38,446 nt of DNA from Paraburkholderia sp. CNPSo 3272 (GCF_024206495.1 NZ_JAMBPQ010000058.1:1-38446), one strand, 5' to 3'. Shown: positions 24,372 through 33,036, numbered from the stretch's first letter. Made by a program: numbers and translations. Notes: a model not told the origin generated them from the sequence alone.

Positions 24372-25184
24372 ATGAGCATTCGCATCTGGCATCAGAGTTT
24401 CACCGTCCTCGCCGATCTCGGTGCATACAGCGACGCGCTCGACGCGCACTTTCGCGCAATCGCGCGGCCCGATACGGAAATCGCGATGCACGGCATGGCG
24501 CCGGGCACGTATCGCACGAACTATCCGGGCGACGACATCAAATATGCATCGCTGCAGTATCTGCATGGCCTGCAGTTCCTCTCCGCAGGCGTGCGCGCAG
24601 AGCAGGAAGGCTTCGACGCTTACGCCATCAGCACGCTGCCCGAGCCCGCGCTGCGCGAAACGCGGGCGCTGCTAGACATCCCTGTGGTCGGTTACGGCGA
24701 GTCCGCCATGTTGCGTGCCTGCCAGTTGGGGCGCCGCTTCGGCGTGCTCGTGTTCATCGACGAGTTGGCCGAACTGGTGGCCGACAACGCGGTGCGGCAC
24801 GGTCTCGCACAACGGTTCGCCGGTGCGAGTCATGTCGGCTTTCAGTTCGGCGACGTGCTCGAAGCGTTCGGCGAGCCTGCGCAGCTCATCGCGACCTTCG
24901 AGGAAAGCGCGCGGCGCCTCATCGCACAGGGCGCCGAAGTCATTATTCCGGGCGAGGCGCCCCTGAACGTGCTGCTCGCGCGCAACGGCGTGCGAGCAGT
25001 CGACGGCGTGCCGGTGGTCGATTCGCTGGCGGCCTGGGTCAAGGACGCCGAGGCGCAGGTCGATCTGCGCCGTGCCGGGGCACAGGGAGCCTGCCGGCGC
25101 GGCTACTTTTCGGGAAAGCCGGAGAAGGCACGCGTGCAGGAAATCCTCGCGTTTTACGGGCTCGACGCGCTGCACGCGAAATGA
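24372..25184 (+). CDS. Asp/Glu/hydantoin racemase-fold protein without catalytic Cys pair
   Basis: A 270-residue protein of the Asp/Glu racemase superfamily (PF01177 type). The fold is recognisable in FDAYAISTLPEPALRETRAL, DIPVVGYGESAMLRACQLGR, RFGVLVF and IAQGAEVIIPGEAPLNVLLA. The superfamily normally uses two Cys, one after the strand where this protein has AISTLPEP (about 85-92) and one in GCA/GCT where it has PGEAP (about 193-197). Both are missing, so classical two-base racemisation is not possible; a lyase, decarboxylase-like or hydrolase role is more likely. It is last in the plus-strand operon, 70 bases after the isochorismatase-fold gene, with a weak ribosome site at ATG 24372. Confidence 0.82.
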   Translation: MSIRIWHQSFTVLADLGAYSDALDAHFRAIARPDTEIAMHGMAPGTYRTNYPGDDIKYASLQYLHGLQFLSAGVRAEQEGFDAYAISTLPEPALRETRALLDIPVVGYGESAMLRACQLGRRFGVLVFIDELAELVADNAVRHGLAQRFAGASHVGFQFGDVLEAFGEPAQLIATFEESARRLIAQGAEVIIPGEAPLNVLLARNGVRAVDGVPVVDSLAAWVKDAEAQVDLRRAGAQGACRRGYFSGKPEKARVQEILAFYGLDALHAK

Positions 25185-25188
25185 AACG

Positions 25189-25220
25189 GCACCGCCCATG
25201 CGTTAAAGCCTGAGCGGTGC
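25189..25220. terminator. Convergent-gene hairpin
   Basis: GCACCGC (25189-25195) pairs with GCGGTGC (25214-25220) across the gap between the racemase-fold gene and the LysR gene, which converge. There is no T-run, so this is a modest terminator candidate for both. Confidence 0.45.
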
Positions 25221-25223
25221 ACT

Positions 25224-26159
25224 TCAACGCACGCGCTGAACCGGAATGCGTTCGCGATGATCGGGACGGCTTTGCGGGCCGATTACCTCGAGCATGAAAT
25301 CGCTGAAGGCCTTGAGTTTTGGCGAGACGAAGCTTGCTTTCGCCGAAACGAGGTGAAATGCGCGGCCGCCGTGATCCCAGGCGTTGAAGGCCGCGACGAG
25401 GCGGCCATCGGCAAGCTCCTGCCGCACGAAGATGTCCAGCACGCAGATGAGACCGGGGCCCCGGCATGCCGCGCTCACCAGCGCATCCGAACTATTGAAC
25501 GAAAGGCGGCCTTCGGGCGAGACGAAGGTTTCCTCGCCTTCGCGCGCGAAAAGCCACGGCTGCGGCTCGGGCCGGCCCTCGGGAAGGAGGCCGAGGCATT
25601 GCGAAGGATCGAGGTCGGAGGGCGATTGCCCTTTCACGGCGTCGACGATATCGGGGCGTCCGCATACGACGTAGCTGGCCGTATAGAGCGGGCGCGCCAC
25701 CAGCTCCGCGTCCTCGACGGCATCCATGCGGATCGCAAGATCGAGCCCGCGCTCGATCAGGGCATGCGGCTGGTTCGTCAGATTCACATTGACGCACAGG
25801 CCCGGATACTGCGCGAGAAACGAAGGCAGCGCCGGCAGCAACAGCGCATGACCGATCGCAATGGGGGCCTCGACATTGAGCGTGCCCCGCACTTCGGTTT
25901 GCGCTTGGGCGGCTTCCTGCTCGGCGACATGAACGCCTTCCAGCAGCACCTTGCAGCGGGAATGGAAGCGCTCACCGGCATCGGTGAGCCGCAGATGCCG
26001 CGTATTGCGCTGCAGGAGCGTGACGCCCAGATGCTTCTCCAGATTGCGCACGCACGAAGTCACTGTCGCATTCGCGAGATTCAGCGATTCGGCCGCGCGG
26101 GAAAAGCTGCCGCATTCCGTCACGCGAACAAATACTTCCATTGCCCAAAGTCTGTCCAT
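25224..26159 (-). CDS. LysR-type transcriptional regulator
   Basis: A 311-residue LysR protein. The winged helix-turn-helix lies at about 1-60 (MDRLWAMEVFVRVTECGSFS, LNLANATVTSCVRNLEKHLG, TRHLRLTDAG). The effector domain covers about 90-295, with GTLNVEAPIAIGHALLLPAL and RGLDLAIRMDAVEDAELVAR. It belongs to the DsdC/CrgA-like group by its pattern. It is the last gene of the minus-strand run, 34 bases after etfA, and converges on the TcuA-like operon. It probably senses a pathway intermediate and controls the 21447-25184 operon or the transporter. The N-terminus is complete, in contrast with the broken LysR at 19498. Confidence 0.92.
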   Translation of the reverse strand: MDRLWAMEVFVRVTECGSFSRAAESLNLANATVTSCVRNLEKHLGVTLLQRNTRHLRLTDAGERFHSRCKVLLEGVHVAEQEAAQAQTEVRGTLNVEAPIAIGHALLLPALPSFLAQYPGLCVNVNLTNQPHALIERGLDLAIRMDAVEDAELVARPLYTASYVVCGRPDIVDAVKGQSPSDLDPSQCLGLLPEGRPEPQPWLFAREGEETFVSPEGRLSFNSSDALVSAACRGPGLICVLDIFVRQELADGRLVAAFNAWDHGGRAFHLVSAKASFVSPKLKAFSDFMLEVIGPQSRPDHRERIPVQRVR

Positions 26160-26193
26160 GCTGCCTCATTGAATCGTTCTGGTGCCCGGTTGC

Positions 26194-27231
26194 TCATGAT
26201 GTGTGGGCGCGCGCGCTGCGGCACGCATCCACGCGCGCAATGAGCGCCGGAATGAATGTATCCCAGTCGGCCACGATGCCGACGTCCGCTACGCGGAAGA
26301 TATCCGCGTCTGCGTCGTTATTGATCGCCACGATGCGTGTCGTTGCGCTGACCCCCGCGAGATGCTGCGGCGTGCCCGAGATGCCGACCGCGAGATAGAC
26401 CGAGGGGCTCACGAACTTGCCCGACTGGCCGACCTGATGCGTGACCGGCACCCAGCCCGCGTCGACGGCCGGCAGGCTGCCGCCGAGCGCCGCATCGAAG
26501 CGCGCGGCAAGCTGCGCGAGCAGCGCGAACCCTTCGGATCCCTGCATACCGCGGCCGCCGCTCACGACCACGTGCGCGGTTTCGACCGGCATGCGCGCGG
26601 CGTCGCCTGGCACCGTCACGATTTCGGCGTCGTCGTGCGGACCACTCGATGCTTCGCGCCATTCCAGCGCGGCCGGCTTAGCCTGCTGAACCGGCGCGGC
26701 GAGCGCGGCGGCGCTGCGCGAGGTGCGCAGCGCCGCGAACCACGGGCCGCTGGCGGCGCGCACGCGCACGGTGCTGCGTCCGCCGAATACGGTGCGATCG
26801 GCTTGCGCGCCGCCCGCTTCGAACGAGAGGTGTTGCACGCGGCCGAACGCGCAGCCGTCGAAGCCGGCGGCAAGCCGGGCAACGACTTCCTCGCCGAGCG
26901 AGCCAGCCGGTGCGCAGACGCAATCGGTGGCATCCATCGCGTGCATTTCGAGCGCACGCTGGAGCACCCGGGTGAAATCGACGGCCTGAACCGGCTCGCG
27001 CAAATCGGCGGCCACGATGCAAACGATAGCGCCGAGCGGCAGCCGTTGCAGCCGTTCGGCGAGCTCGGGGTTGGGCGTGCGCGTCACGCAGAGGGCGTGA
27101 ACCTCGCGTGCATAGGGATGTGCCATGTCAAGCACGTCTTCGGCATGGCGCACGAGTTGCTGGGTGTCGTCGTGCTCGTCGAGCAACAACGCGATGAGGC
27201 GGGGAGCGGAAGTCGTAGTCACGTTGGGCAT
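26194..27231 (-). CDS. etfA: Electron transfer flavoprotein alpha subunit
   Basis: A 345-residue FAD-binding alpha subunit. The C-terminal domain signature is intact: VVVSGGRGMQGSEGFALLAQ, then PVTHQVGQSGKFVSPSVYLA, VGISGTPQHLAGV and AINNDADADIFRVADVGIVA. The N-terminal half is less conserved, as in pathway-specific ETFs of the FixB type. It works with EtfB to take electrons from a flavin dehydrogenase and pass them to ETF:quinone oxidoreductase. ATG 27231 overlaps etfB by 13 bases. Its place next to two FAD dehydrogenases suggests it is their dedicated electron acceptor. That link is inferred from context, because the FAD_binding_2 family does not usually use ETF. Confidence 0.93.
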   Translation of the reverse strand: MPNVTTTSAPRLIALLLDEHDDTQQLVRHAEDVLDMAHPYAREVHALCVTRTPNPELAERLQRLPLGAIVCIVAADLREPVQAVDFTRVLQRALEMHAMDATDCVCAPAGSLGEEVVARLAAGFDGCAFGRVQHLSFEAGGAQADRTVFGGRSTVRVRAASGPWFAALRTSRSAAALAAPVQQAKPAALEWREASSGPHDDAEIVTVPGDAARMPVETAHVVVSGGRGMQGSEGFALLAQLAARFDAALGGSLPAVDAGWVPVTHQVGQSGKFVSPSVYLAVGISGTPQHLAGVSATTRIVAINNDADADIFRVADVGIVADWDTFIPALIARVDACRSARAHTS

Positions 27232-28001
27232 GCGCTATCAAGAAGTTCGAGAACGGCGTCGAGCTGGGCGTCGAGTCCGGCGGCGGCGCCGAGCGGCGCG
27301 CGCCGCTCGCGCTGCGCGCCCGTCGCAACGACGAACTGTGCCGGCGCGATGCGCGCAGTGACACTGCTTGCGTGCGCGACGGTTTCGATCGACAGCTTCT
27401 TCGCGAGCATCACGTTCTTCATGAGCGGATGACGCAAGCGGTTGCTGCGCGCATTGGTGAGCGTCACGACGCAGGCAGGAGGCACGCGAACGAGTTCGGT
27501 CACCTTGCTGCGCGTGCGCAGGGCCCGCAGCGTGCCATCGTCCTGCACTCGCAATTCTTCGGCCATCGTGACCAGCGGTACGCCCGCTTCACGTGCGAGC
27601 CACGCGCAAAACGTGCCGTCGTCGAGATCGCCGAACTCCCGGCCGGTAAGCCACAACGAGCCAGAGCCCGCCGCGCGCAGGCCCGCGGCCACTTCGCGGG
27701 CGCAGGCCGCGGGGTCCCATCGCACGGCATCGGGTATGTTCAAAAGCCCTACGTGCTCGGGCTTGTGCGCCGCAATCGCGCGCATCAGTCCAGGTGCGCC
27801 GGGGCCGTCCGGCATCCACACCGAGAGCGTGGCCTGCGGCAGCGACTCGCGCAGGCGCAGCGCCACTTCGAGCGCGGCTTCGTCAAACGGACTGAGCTTG
27901 CGCGCAATGCAGTCGAGCAGCGCGGGATCGTTGAGCCAGTCGCCCTGGGGTAGCGGCCACTTCGGGTCGAGCACGCCCGCGAGAATTACGCAGATCTGCA
28001 T
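27219..28001 (-). CDS. etfB: Electron transfer flavoprotein beta subunit
   Basis: A 260-residue EtfB with the N-terminal KLSPFDEAALEVALRL (the usual N-x-x-D-x-x-A-x-E-x-A-L motif is slightly changed), RTRSKVTELVRVPPACVVTL, and a recognition-loop region LRHPLMKNVMLAKKLSIETV. It forms the heterodimer with EtfA and normally binds AMP and the partner dehydrogenase. ATG 28001 lies one base beyond the preceding flavoprotein's TAG, so translation is coupled. The usual DLRLNEPRYASLP stretch is replaced by TNARSNRLRHPLMKN, showing a divergent, pathway-specific type. Confidence 0.9.
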   Translation of the reverse strand: MQICVILAGVLDPKWPLPQGDWLNDPALLDCIARKLSPFDEAALEVALRLRESLPQATLSVWMPDGPGAPGLMRAIAAHKPEHVGLLNIPDAVRWDPAACAREVAAGLRAAGSGSLWLTGREFGDLDDGTFCAWLAREAGVPLVTMAEELRVQDDGTLRALRTRSKVTELVRVPPACVVTLTNARSNRLRHPLMKNVMLAKKLSIETVAHASSVTARIAPAQFVVATGAQRERRAPLGAAAGLDAQLDAVLELLDSACPT

Positions 28002-28002
28002 G

Positions 28003-29373
28003 CTAGCGCACCGTCCCGCTTGCGCTGCGAGCAGCCAGGCGGCCGAAGATCGCGGCCTTGCCCAGCGCCGTGCCGGTCATGTAGGCGCCGCCGTGAAAGC
28101 CGCCCACGATCTCGCCGGCCGCGTAAAGACCGTCGAGCGTTTCGTCGAAGACGTTCACCACACGCATTTGCGCGTCGACGCGCAGGCCGCAGTAGGTGCC
28201 GAACACGGCCGCCGTAGACGGGTATGCATAGAAGGGCGCTTGTTCGATGCGGCATAGCTCGCCGTGTCGATGAACGAGATGCGCGCGACCGAACGCTTCG
28301 TCGTGGCCCGAATCGACGGCGGCGTTGTAGCGCTCTACCGTGTCGAGCAGCGCGGCCTCGGGCACCTCGATCAGGCGTGCGAGCTCCGCGAGGCTGCTCG
28401 CCTCGATGAAAAGCCCCTCTTCGTGGCGGCGCTGGAAATCGAGGATGCGCACGCGGTCGTCGCCGCTGTCCAGGATGCGCTGATCGAGAATCTGGAACGT
28501 CGCGCCATAGGGCTGGCGAATCGCGGCGTCGCCGAGCAGCTTGTAGGAGACCGATTCGTCTACGAAGCGCTTGCCGTCCTGGTTCACCGCAATCGCGCCC
28601 TTGTAGACGGCGAGGCAGCTATGGTGATTCGTCTCATCGAGCGGATGCTTGCCATACGTGCCCTTGATATAGGCCATGTCGCGCAGGTCGGCGCCGAATT
28701 CCAGCGCCATTTTCAGGCCGTCGCCCACGTTGCCGTCGCCACCGATGAACACCGCTTCGTCGTATTGCGGTGCATAACGATGCACCATCTCCGCGTTGCG
28801 GCAGAATCCGCCGCTCGCGAGAATGACACCGCGATTTGCACGCAATGTGGCGTAGTCGCTGTTGATTGAAGCGTGCAGACCCGTGAAGCGCCCATCGTCT
28901 GCACGAACGAGGCGGTGCGCCGCAGCGCTCGTCTTCACGCTCACGCGTCCTGTCGCAGCGCACGCGCGCGCGAGCTGGCGCACAGCGTCGGCCGGGTCGA
29001 CCGAATGCACGCGCGGGACCGACTGACCCGACGAGGTTTCGATGGAGGGGCCGAACGCCACGCCGTGCTCGCGCATCCAGTTATAGGTGTCGAGCTGGTG
29101 ATCGACATAGGCGCGTACAAGCACCTCGTCGTTGTCGAAGTTGCCCACTTCGCGCAGGTCGGAGAAGAGCAGCGCGCTGCTGTCCTCCACGCCGTGCTCG
29201 CGCTGCAGGTCGGTGCCGGCGAAGGCGAGACAGCCGCCGCTCATGGCGGAGGAGCCGCCGGTTTCAGGCTGCTTTTCAAGCAGCGTGACGGTGAGGCCCG
29301 CGTTGGCGGCTTCGAGCGCAGCGCAGAAGCCCGCCATGCCGCCGCCAATCACGAGCAGGTCCGGTGTCGTCAT
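28003..29373 (-). CDS. FAD-dependent dehydrogenase (fumarate reductase-like), no. 2
   Basis: A 456-residue FAD_binding_2 flavoprotein. It has LLVIGGGMAGFCAALEAANA, GGSSAMSGGCLAF, GVILASGGFCRNAEMV, AVFIGGDGNVGDGLKMALEF and the C-terminal YAAGEIVGGFHGGAYMTGTA, LGKAAIFGR. The family reduces or forms C=C bonds next to a carboxyl or keto group (fumarate reductases, 3-ketosteroid dehydrogenases, urocanate reductase). No haem or FMN domain is present and there is no signal peptide, so it is a soluble cytoplasmic enzyme, probably a dehydrogenase linked to EtfAB. It starts 12 bases after its upstream neighbour's stop. Confidence 0.88.
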   Translation of the reverse strand: MTTPDLLVIGGGMAGFCAALEAANAGLTVTLLEKQPETGGSSAMSGGCLAFAGTDLQREHGVEDSSALLFSDLREVGNFDNDEVLVRAYVDHQLDTYNWMREHGVAFGPSIETSSGQSVPRVHSVDPADAVRQLARACAATGRVSVKTSAAAHRLVRADDGRFTGLHASINSDYATLRANRGVILASGGFCRNAEMVHRYAPQYDEAVFIGGDGNVGDGLKMALEFGADLRDMAYIKGTYGKHPLDETNHHSCLAVYKGAIAVNQDGKRFVDESVSYKLLGDAAIRQPYGATFQILDQRILDSGDDRVRILDFQRRHEEGLFIEASSLAELARLIEVPEAALLDTVERYNAAVDSGHDEAFGRAHLVHRHGELCRIEQAPFYAYPSTAAVFGTYCGLRVDAQMRVVNVFDETLDGLYAAGEIVGGFHGGAYMTGTALGKAAIFGRLAARSASGTVR

Positions 29374-29385
29374 TGCGCGCCTCCC

Positions 29386-30828
29386 TCAGCAGCGGCTGGC
29401 GATCGTCTCGCCCGCCAGTTTGCCGAACACGAGACCCTTGAGTACCGAAGTCGCGCCCGTGTAGTTGCCGTAGTACATGCCGATCGTTTCGCCTGCCGCA
29501 TAAAGGCCCGGAATGGGCGCGCCGTCAGTGTTGAGCACGCGCGCGGCGGCGTCCACCTTGAGGCCGCCGAACGTGAACACGTTCGCGGAGATGATCGGAT
29601 ACGCGAAGAACGGCGCACGGTCCACCGGCAGCGCCCAGTTCGACTTGCGTGGTTCGAGCCCTTGCGTGGCGAGGCCGTCGGCAGCCAGCGGATCGTAACG
29701 GCCCTCGCGGCAGGCGGCGTTGTACGAGGCGACGGTAGCCGCGAGGGCTTCGCACGGCACACCGAGCTTCGCCGCGAGCGCTTCGAGCGTGGGCGCTTCG
29801 ATAGCAGGCTGGTCCGTGCGTATCGCGAGCCGGTAGTTCGGGATGTCCTTCACACGCTGATCGAGAATGACCCAGGCGATGCCTTCTTCCTGCTCGTAGA
29901 TGCGGCGCGTTACGCGCTCGTACCAGGCGTCGACCGTGCCGGGTGCCTCGTCGGTGAAGCGCTGGCCGCGCCTGTTGACCAGAATGCCGTACGGGAACAC
30001 GAAGATGGACGGCTCCGACACGCCCGAGCGCGGATCAACCGGCTCCGCGTGGTAGCTGCCGAACTCGCCGCTAGGCGCGGCACCCGCGCGCAGCGCCATG
30101 GCGATGCCTTCGCCCTTGTTGTAGTAGCCGCCCTTGCACACGGGGCGCAAATAGACCGAACGCGGGCCCAGATACTGCGCCAGCATTTCCGGGTTCCCTT
30201 CGAAGCCACCGCAGGCGAGCACGACGGCGCCCGCATAGCGGCGGCGTCCCGCGCCGCGCTTCCATGCAGCGAGGCCCGCGACCGAGCCTTGCGTGTCGAC
30301 GATGAGTTCGCGCGCCGTGCACTCGTAGTGGAACGTGACGCCCAACGCTTCCGCCTGCGCGGCGAGCGCTTCGACCATCGCTTCGCCGCCGCCCACGGGC
30401 AGCAGACGCGGCTGCGAGCGCGTGAGGAACTGGGTCGGCAGGAAGTCGAAGCGCACGCCCATGTCGCGCAGCCATTGCACGGAAGCGGGCACATGCCCGG
30501 CGAACGTGGAGAGCACGTCCGCGTCGGCGTACGCAAGCGATGCGGTGGTCTGCGACCACGACGAGCGGTCGAGCGCCATTTCGGCCATCAGGTCGGGGTC
30601 GGGGTAGCGGCTCGCGTTTTCCCCCAGGTGCTCCTCGAAGTCGTCGGAGACTTCGTCGAGCGACTTCATGCGCAAATACGCTTCCGTGAAGCGGCTCTGG
30701 CCGCCGCGCTCTGCGCGCGTCGCGCGTTCGAGCACGCACACGTTCAAGCCGCGCTGTGCGGCGCTTACCGCCGCCGAAAGGCCCGCTACGCCACAGCCCA
30801 CTACCACCACGTCAAAATTCTCGTCCAT
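29386..30828 (-). CDS. FAD-dependent dehydrogenase, TcuA-like, no. 3
   Basis: A 480-residue paralogue of the enzyme at 21447; both share a PxKSNWA-like motif (here GLEPRKSNWALPVDRAPFFA) and GYYNKGEGIAMALRAGA-type strings. The FAD fold is DVVVVGCGVAGLSAAVSAAQ, with ERGGQSRFTEAYLRM, AVVLACGGFEGNPEMLAQYL and YAAGETIGMYYGNYTGATSV at the end. ATG 30828 (MDENFDVVV) is chosen over the much longer frame from 30984, which runs into the regulator gene. A weak GAGAG serves as ribosome site. It lacks membrane or haem domains. It is the first structural gene after the sigma54 regulator on this strand, 115 bases downstream. Confidence 0.88.
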   Translation of the reverse strand: MDENFDVVVVGCGVAGLSAAVSAAQRGLNVCVLERATRAERGGQSRFTEAYLRMKSLDEVSDDFEEHLGENASRYPDPDLMAEMALDRSSWSQTTASLAYADADVLSTFAGHVPASVQWLRDMGVRFDFLPTQFLTRSQPRLLPVGGGEAMVEALAAQAEALGVTFHYECTARELIVDTQGSVAGLAAWKRGAGRRRYAGAVVLACGGFEGNPEMLAQYLGPRSVYLRPVCKGGYYNKGEGIAMALRAGAAPSGEFGSYHAEPVDPRSGVSEPSIFVFPYGILVNRRGQRFTDEAPGTVDAWYERVTRRIYEQEEGIAWVILDQRVKDIPNYRLAIRTDQPAIEAPTLEALAAKLGVPCEALAATVASYNAACREGRYDPLAADGLATQGLEPRKSNWALPVDRAPFFAYPIISANVFTFGGLKVDAAARVLNTDGAPIPGLYAAGETIGMYYGNYTGATSVLKGLVFGKLAGETIASRC

Positions 30829-30943
30829 AGTCGCGCTCTCGCTGGTGAATGTACGAGCGCAGAATAGTGGGCGTGAGCGATGGGGCATAGCGCCTCGCGG
30901 CGAATTCGCCTTTCGATAAAGACGAAAGATCAACGGGGCGCCG
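30829..30943 (-). promoter_or_regulatory. Intergenic palindromes between regulator and flavoprotein gene
   Basis: Holds the perfect 12-bp palindrome GGCGAATTCGCC (30899-30910), directly followed by CTTTCG-ATAAAGA-CGAAAG (30910-30928). These could be a protein-binding site or an attenuator between the regulator and the flavoprotein genes. No convincing -24/-12 or -35/-10 pair was fixed. Confidence 0.4.
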
Positions 30944-32779
30944 CTAATCGGTATGCATCGCGTGGCCCCGGCCGTTGCTGCCATTGCCGTTGCGCTTCAC
31001 GCGGTAGTCGAGTTGTGCTCGTGTGAGACCGAGCAGCGCGGCGGCTTTCGACACGTTGCCGTTCGCCGCAGACATCGCCGCGTTGACGAGCGCGTCTTCC
31101 ACGTCAGCGAGATGCGCACCTTGCTGGCGCACGGCGCCACGCGCCCAATCCTCGAGCGTCGCCGGCGACGAGGCCGCGCAGGCTTGCGTGCCTTCGGCGG
31201 CGTTCGCGAGCGCATCGCTCTTTGCGAGCATGCCGGATTCGGTCAGACGCATGAGGCTCGAATGTGCGAAGTTCGAATCGACGCTGAAGAGATGGCGCAG
31301 GTCGAGCGATTCGCCGTCGTCAGCGAGAATGATGCCGCGCTCGATGACGTTTTCGAATTCGCGAATATTGCCGGGCCACTTGTGATTGAGTACCGCCTGC
31401 AGCGCGCGCGGCATGATGCCGGGCACATGGCGGCCGTGCAGCGCCGAGAGCCGCTTGGTGAAGTACTCGATCAACAGGGGCAGGTCGTCGCGGCGCTCGC
31501 GCAGCGGCGGGATGTGAATGGGAAAAACGTTGATGCGATAGAACAGGTCCTCGCGAAAACGGCCTTCCTTCACGGCTTTAGGCAAATCTTCATTGGTGGC
31601 AGCGACCACGCGCACATCGAGCTTGATCGTGCGGGTGGAGCCGAGCCGTTCGAACTCGCCGCTCTGAAGCACGCGCAGAAGCTTGCCCTGCGCACTGAAG
31701 CTGAGAATGCCAATCTCATCGAGAAAGAGCGTGCCGCCGTTCGCCGCTTCGAAGCGGCCGGCGCGCGACTCGGTTGCCCCGGAGAACGCGCCCCGTTCCA
31801 CACCGAAGAGTTCGGACTCGAGCAACTGCTCGGGAATCGCCGCGCAGTTGACTTCGACGAACGGCTTGTCGGCACGGTTGCTCCATCCGTGCACCTCGCG
31901 AGCGACCGCACTCTTGCCCACGCCGCTCTCACCCGAAAGCAAAACGGTCGCGCGCGTGGTGGCCACGCGGTGTACTTTGTGCAGCATTGCCGTGAAGCTC
32001 ACGGAAGATCCGACGAGAATCGGCGAGGCGGATTGCGGTTCCGCGGCCGTGGATGCTGCGTTCGCGAGAGGCGTATTGTTCTCCTTCACGCCCGCCGCGC
32101 CCACCATGACGCGCGAAGGCGGTGGAGCGACTTGCAGATAGTGCAGGTCCTCTTCGGGGTCGTCCCAATTCTCGACCGGCTGCGCGATCACACGGCACTT
32201 GGCCTGTCCCATCGCGCGGCATTCCACCTCTCGCGCGAGAATGCGCTTGCCCATGATCTTGCTGAGGAAGCCCGACGTGTAGCCAATCCCCATCCAGCAG
32301 GCGCCTTCGTGTCCGACACCATAGTTGGCGATTTGAATCTCATCCTCGCAGTTGTCGTTCCAGAGGAATTCTGAATAGCAGTAGCCGCGATGGTTGTCGA
32401 TTTCGATGTGCACGGGCTCCGCTTTGACAAAACCTTCCAGCGCATGAAACTGGGCACCCGCCGCGATGATATCGAGCTGGGACTGATGGCCGCGTACCTT
32501 CCACGCGAGTTCCGCGTCGCGCGAGCCGGCTGTATAGCCTAGACGCGTGATGAGGCGGCGCGTACCTTCGAGCCCAAGAGAATCGATCATCTCTCGCCGC
32601 ATCGCGCCGAGCACCTCAACAGGCAACAGCGCCATGCGCCGGTCCTGTAGCCAGATGCGACCCTCGACCGGGTTGAAATGCAATTGCTCGGCGATGTCGC
32701 TGAAGTCCATGGAGTCAAGCAAGACGAATTCAGGGGGCAATGTGTAATCCGTCTGCGCCCGTTCGGGGGTTGCGTCCAT
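30944..32779 (-). CDS. Sigma54-dependent activator, XylR/DmpR family
   Basis: A 611-residue enhancer-binding protein. The N-terminal XylR_N sensor (about 30-130; RIWLQDRRMALLPVEVLGAM) and the V4R vinyl-reductase-like domain (about 135-200, with Cys in ACWMGIGY and ECRAMGQAKC) are the aromatic-binding module of XylR, DmpR and MopR. The AAA+ domain has Walker A GESGVGKS (283-290), the sigma54 contact loop GAFSGA (330-335; canonical GAFTGA), Walker B GGTLFLDEIG and WPGNIREFENV. The C-terminal Fis-type helix-turn-helix is AAALLGLTRAQLDYRVKR. ATG 32779 follows AGAGGAACG; a GTG at 32797 is possible. It is divergent from the -24/-12 promoter at 33020 and very likely drives it in response to an aromatic effector. 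Confidence 0.95.
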   Translation of the reverse strand: MDATPERAQTDYTLPPEFVLLDSMDFSDIAEQLHFNPVEGRIWLQDRRMALLPVEVLGAMRREMIDSLGLEGTRRLITRLGYTAGSRDAELAWKVRGHQSQLDIIAAGAQFHALEGFVKAEPVHIEIDNHRGYCYSEFLWNDNCEDEIQIANYGVGHEGACWMGIGYTSGFLSKIMGKRILAREVECRAMGQAKCRVIAQPVENWDDPEEDLHYLQVAPPPSRVMVGAAGVKENNTPLANAASTAAEPQSASPILVGSSVSFTAMLHKVHRVATTRATVLLSGESGVGKSAVAREVHGWSNRADKPFVEVNCAAIPEQLLESELFGVERGAFSGATESRAGRFEAANGGTLFLDEIGILSFSAQGKLLRVLQSGEFERLGSTRTIKLDVRVVAATNEDLPKAVKEGRFREDLFYRINVFPIHIPPLRERRDDLPLLIEYFTKRLSALHGRHVPGIMPRALQAVLNHKWPGNIREFENVIERGIILADDGESLDLRHLFSVDSNFAHSSLMRLTESGMLAKSDALANAAEGTQACAASSPATLEDWARGAVRQQGAHLADVEDALVNAAMSAANGNVSKAAALLGLTRAQLDYRVKRNGNGSNGRGHAMHTD

Positions 32780-32891
32780 ATTCGTCGTTCCTCTCACCGC
32801 CGTGATCGATGCCTACGCAACGATACGGAAGCAACGCTCGGTCCGTAAATTCATGAAATCCCGCAGTGCCGTCAGTTGCAGCCCCGCGCCG

Positions 32892-32907
32892 TTCATCATT
32901 TTCTGAA
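32892..32907. promoter_or_regulatory. Candidate upstream activator site for the sigma54 regulator
   Basis: TTCATCATTTTCTGAA is an inverted repeat (TTCA/TGAA) of the size of XylR/DmpR binding sites, about 115-130 bases upstream of the -24 element. A second small palindrome, TTCATGAA, lies at about 32850-32857. The match to the known TTGANCAATTGCTCAA pattern is only partial. Confidence 0.35.
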
Positions 32908-33019
32908 TCAGGATGTGGGCGCGCGCACACAGGCCGCGCGCAGCCAGGCCGCTTGGAAATGCTTCAGCGCCTTGCCGGGTATGGACATGAGCGAATTCCT
33001 GCTACATGGATACGGCGCT

Positions 33020-33036
33020 TGGCATACCCCTTGCTT
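33020..33036 (+). promoter_or_regulatory. Sigma54 (-24/-12) promoter of the meta-cleavage operon
   Basis: TTGGCATACCCCTTGCTT gives GG at 33021-33022 and GC at 33033-33034, the exact ten-base separation of RpoN promoters, with TGGCA and TTGCT contexts close to consensus. It lies 77 bases before the extradiol dioxygenase start and downstream of the divergent XylR-type regulator. Confidence 0.85.

Noticed and set aside
23849..31400. Long antisense frames opposite the catabolic genes (for example 664 aa at 28873-30867)
   Set aside because: They are shadows created by high GC at third positions; the opposite strand encodes recognised enzymes with intact motifs.
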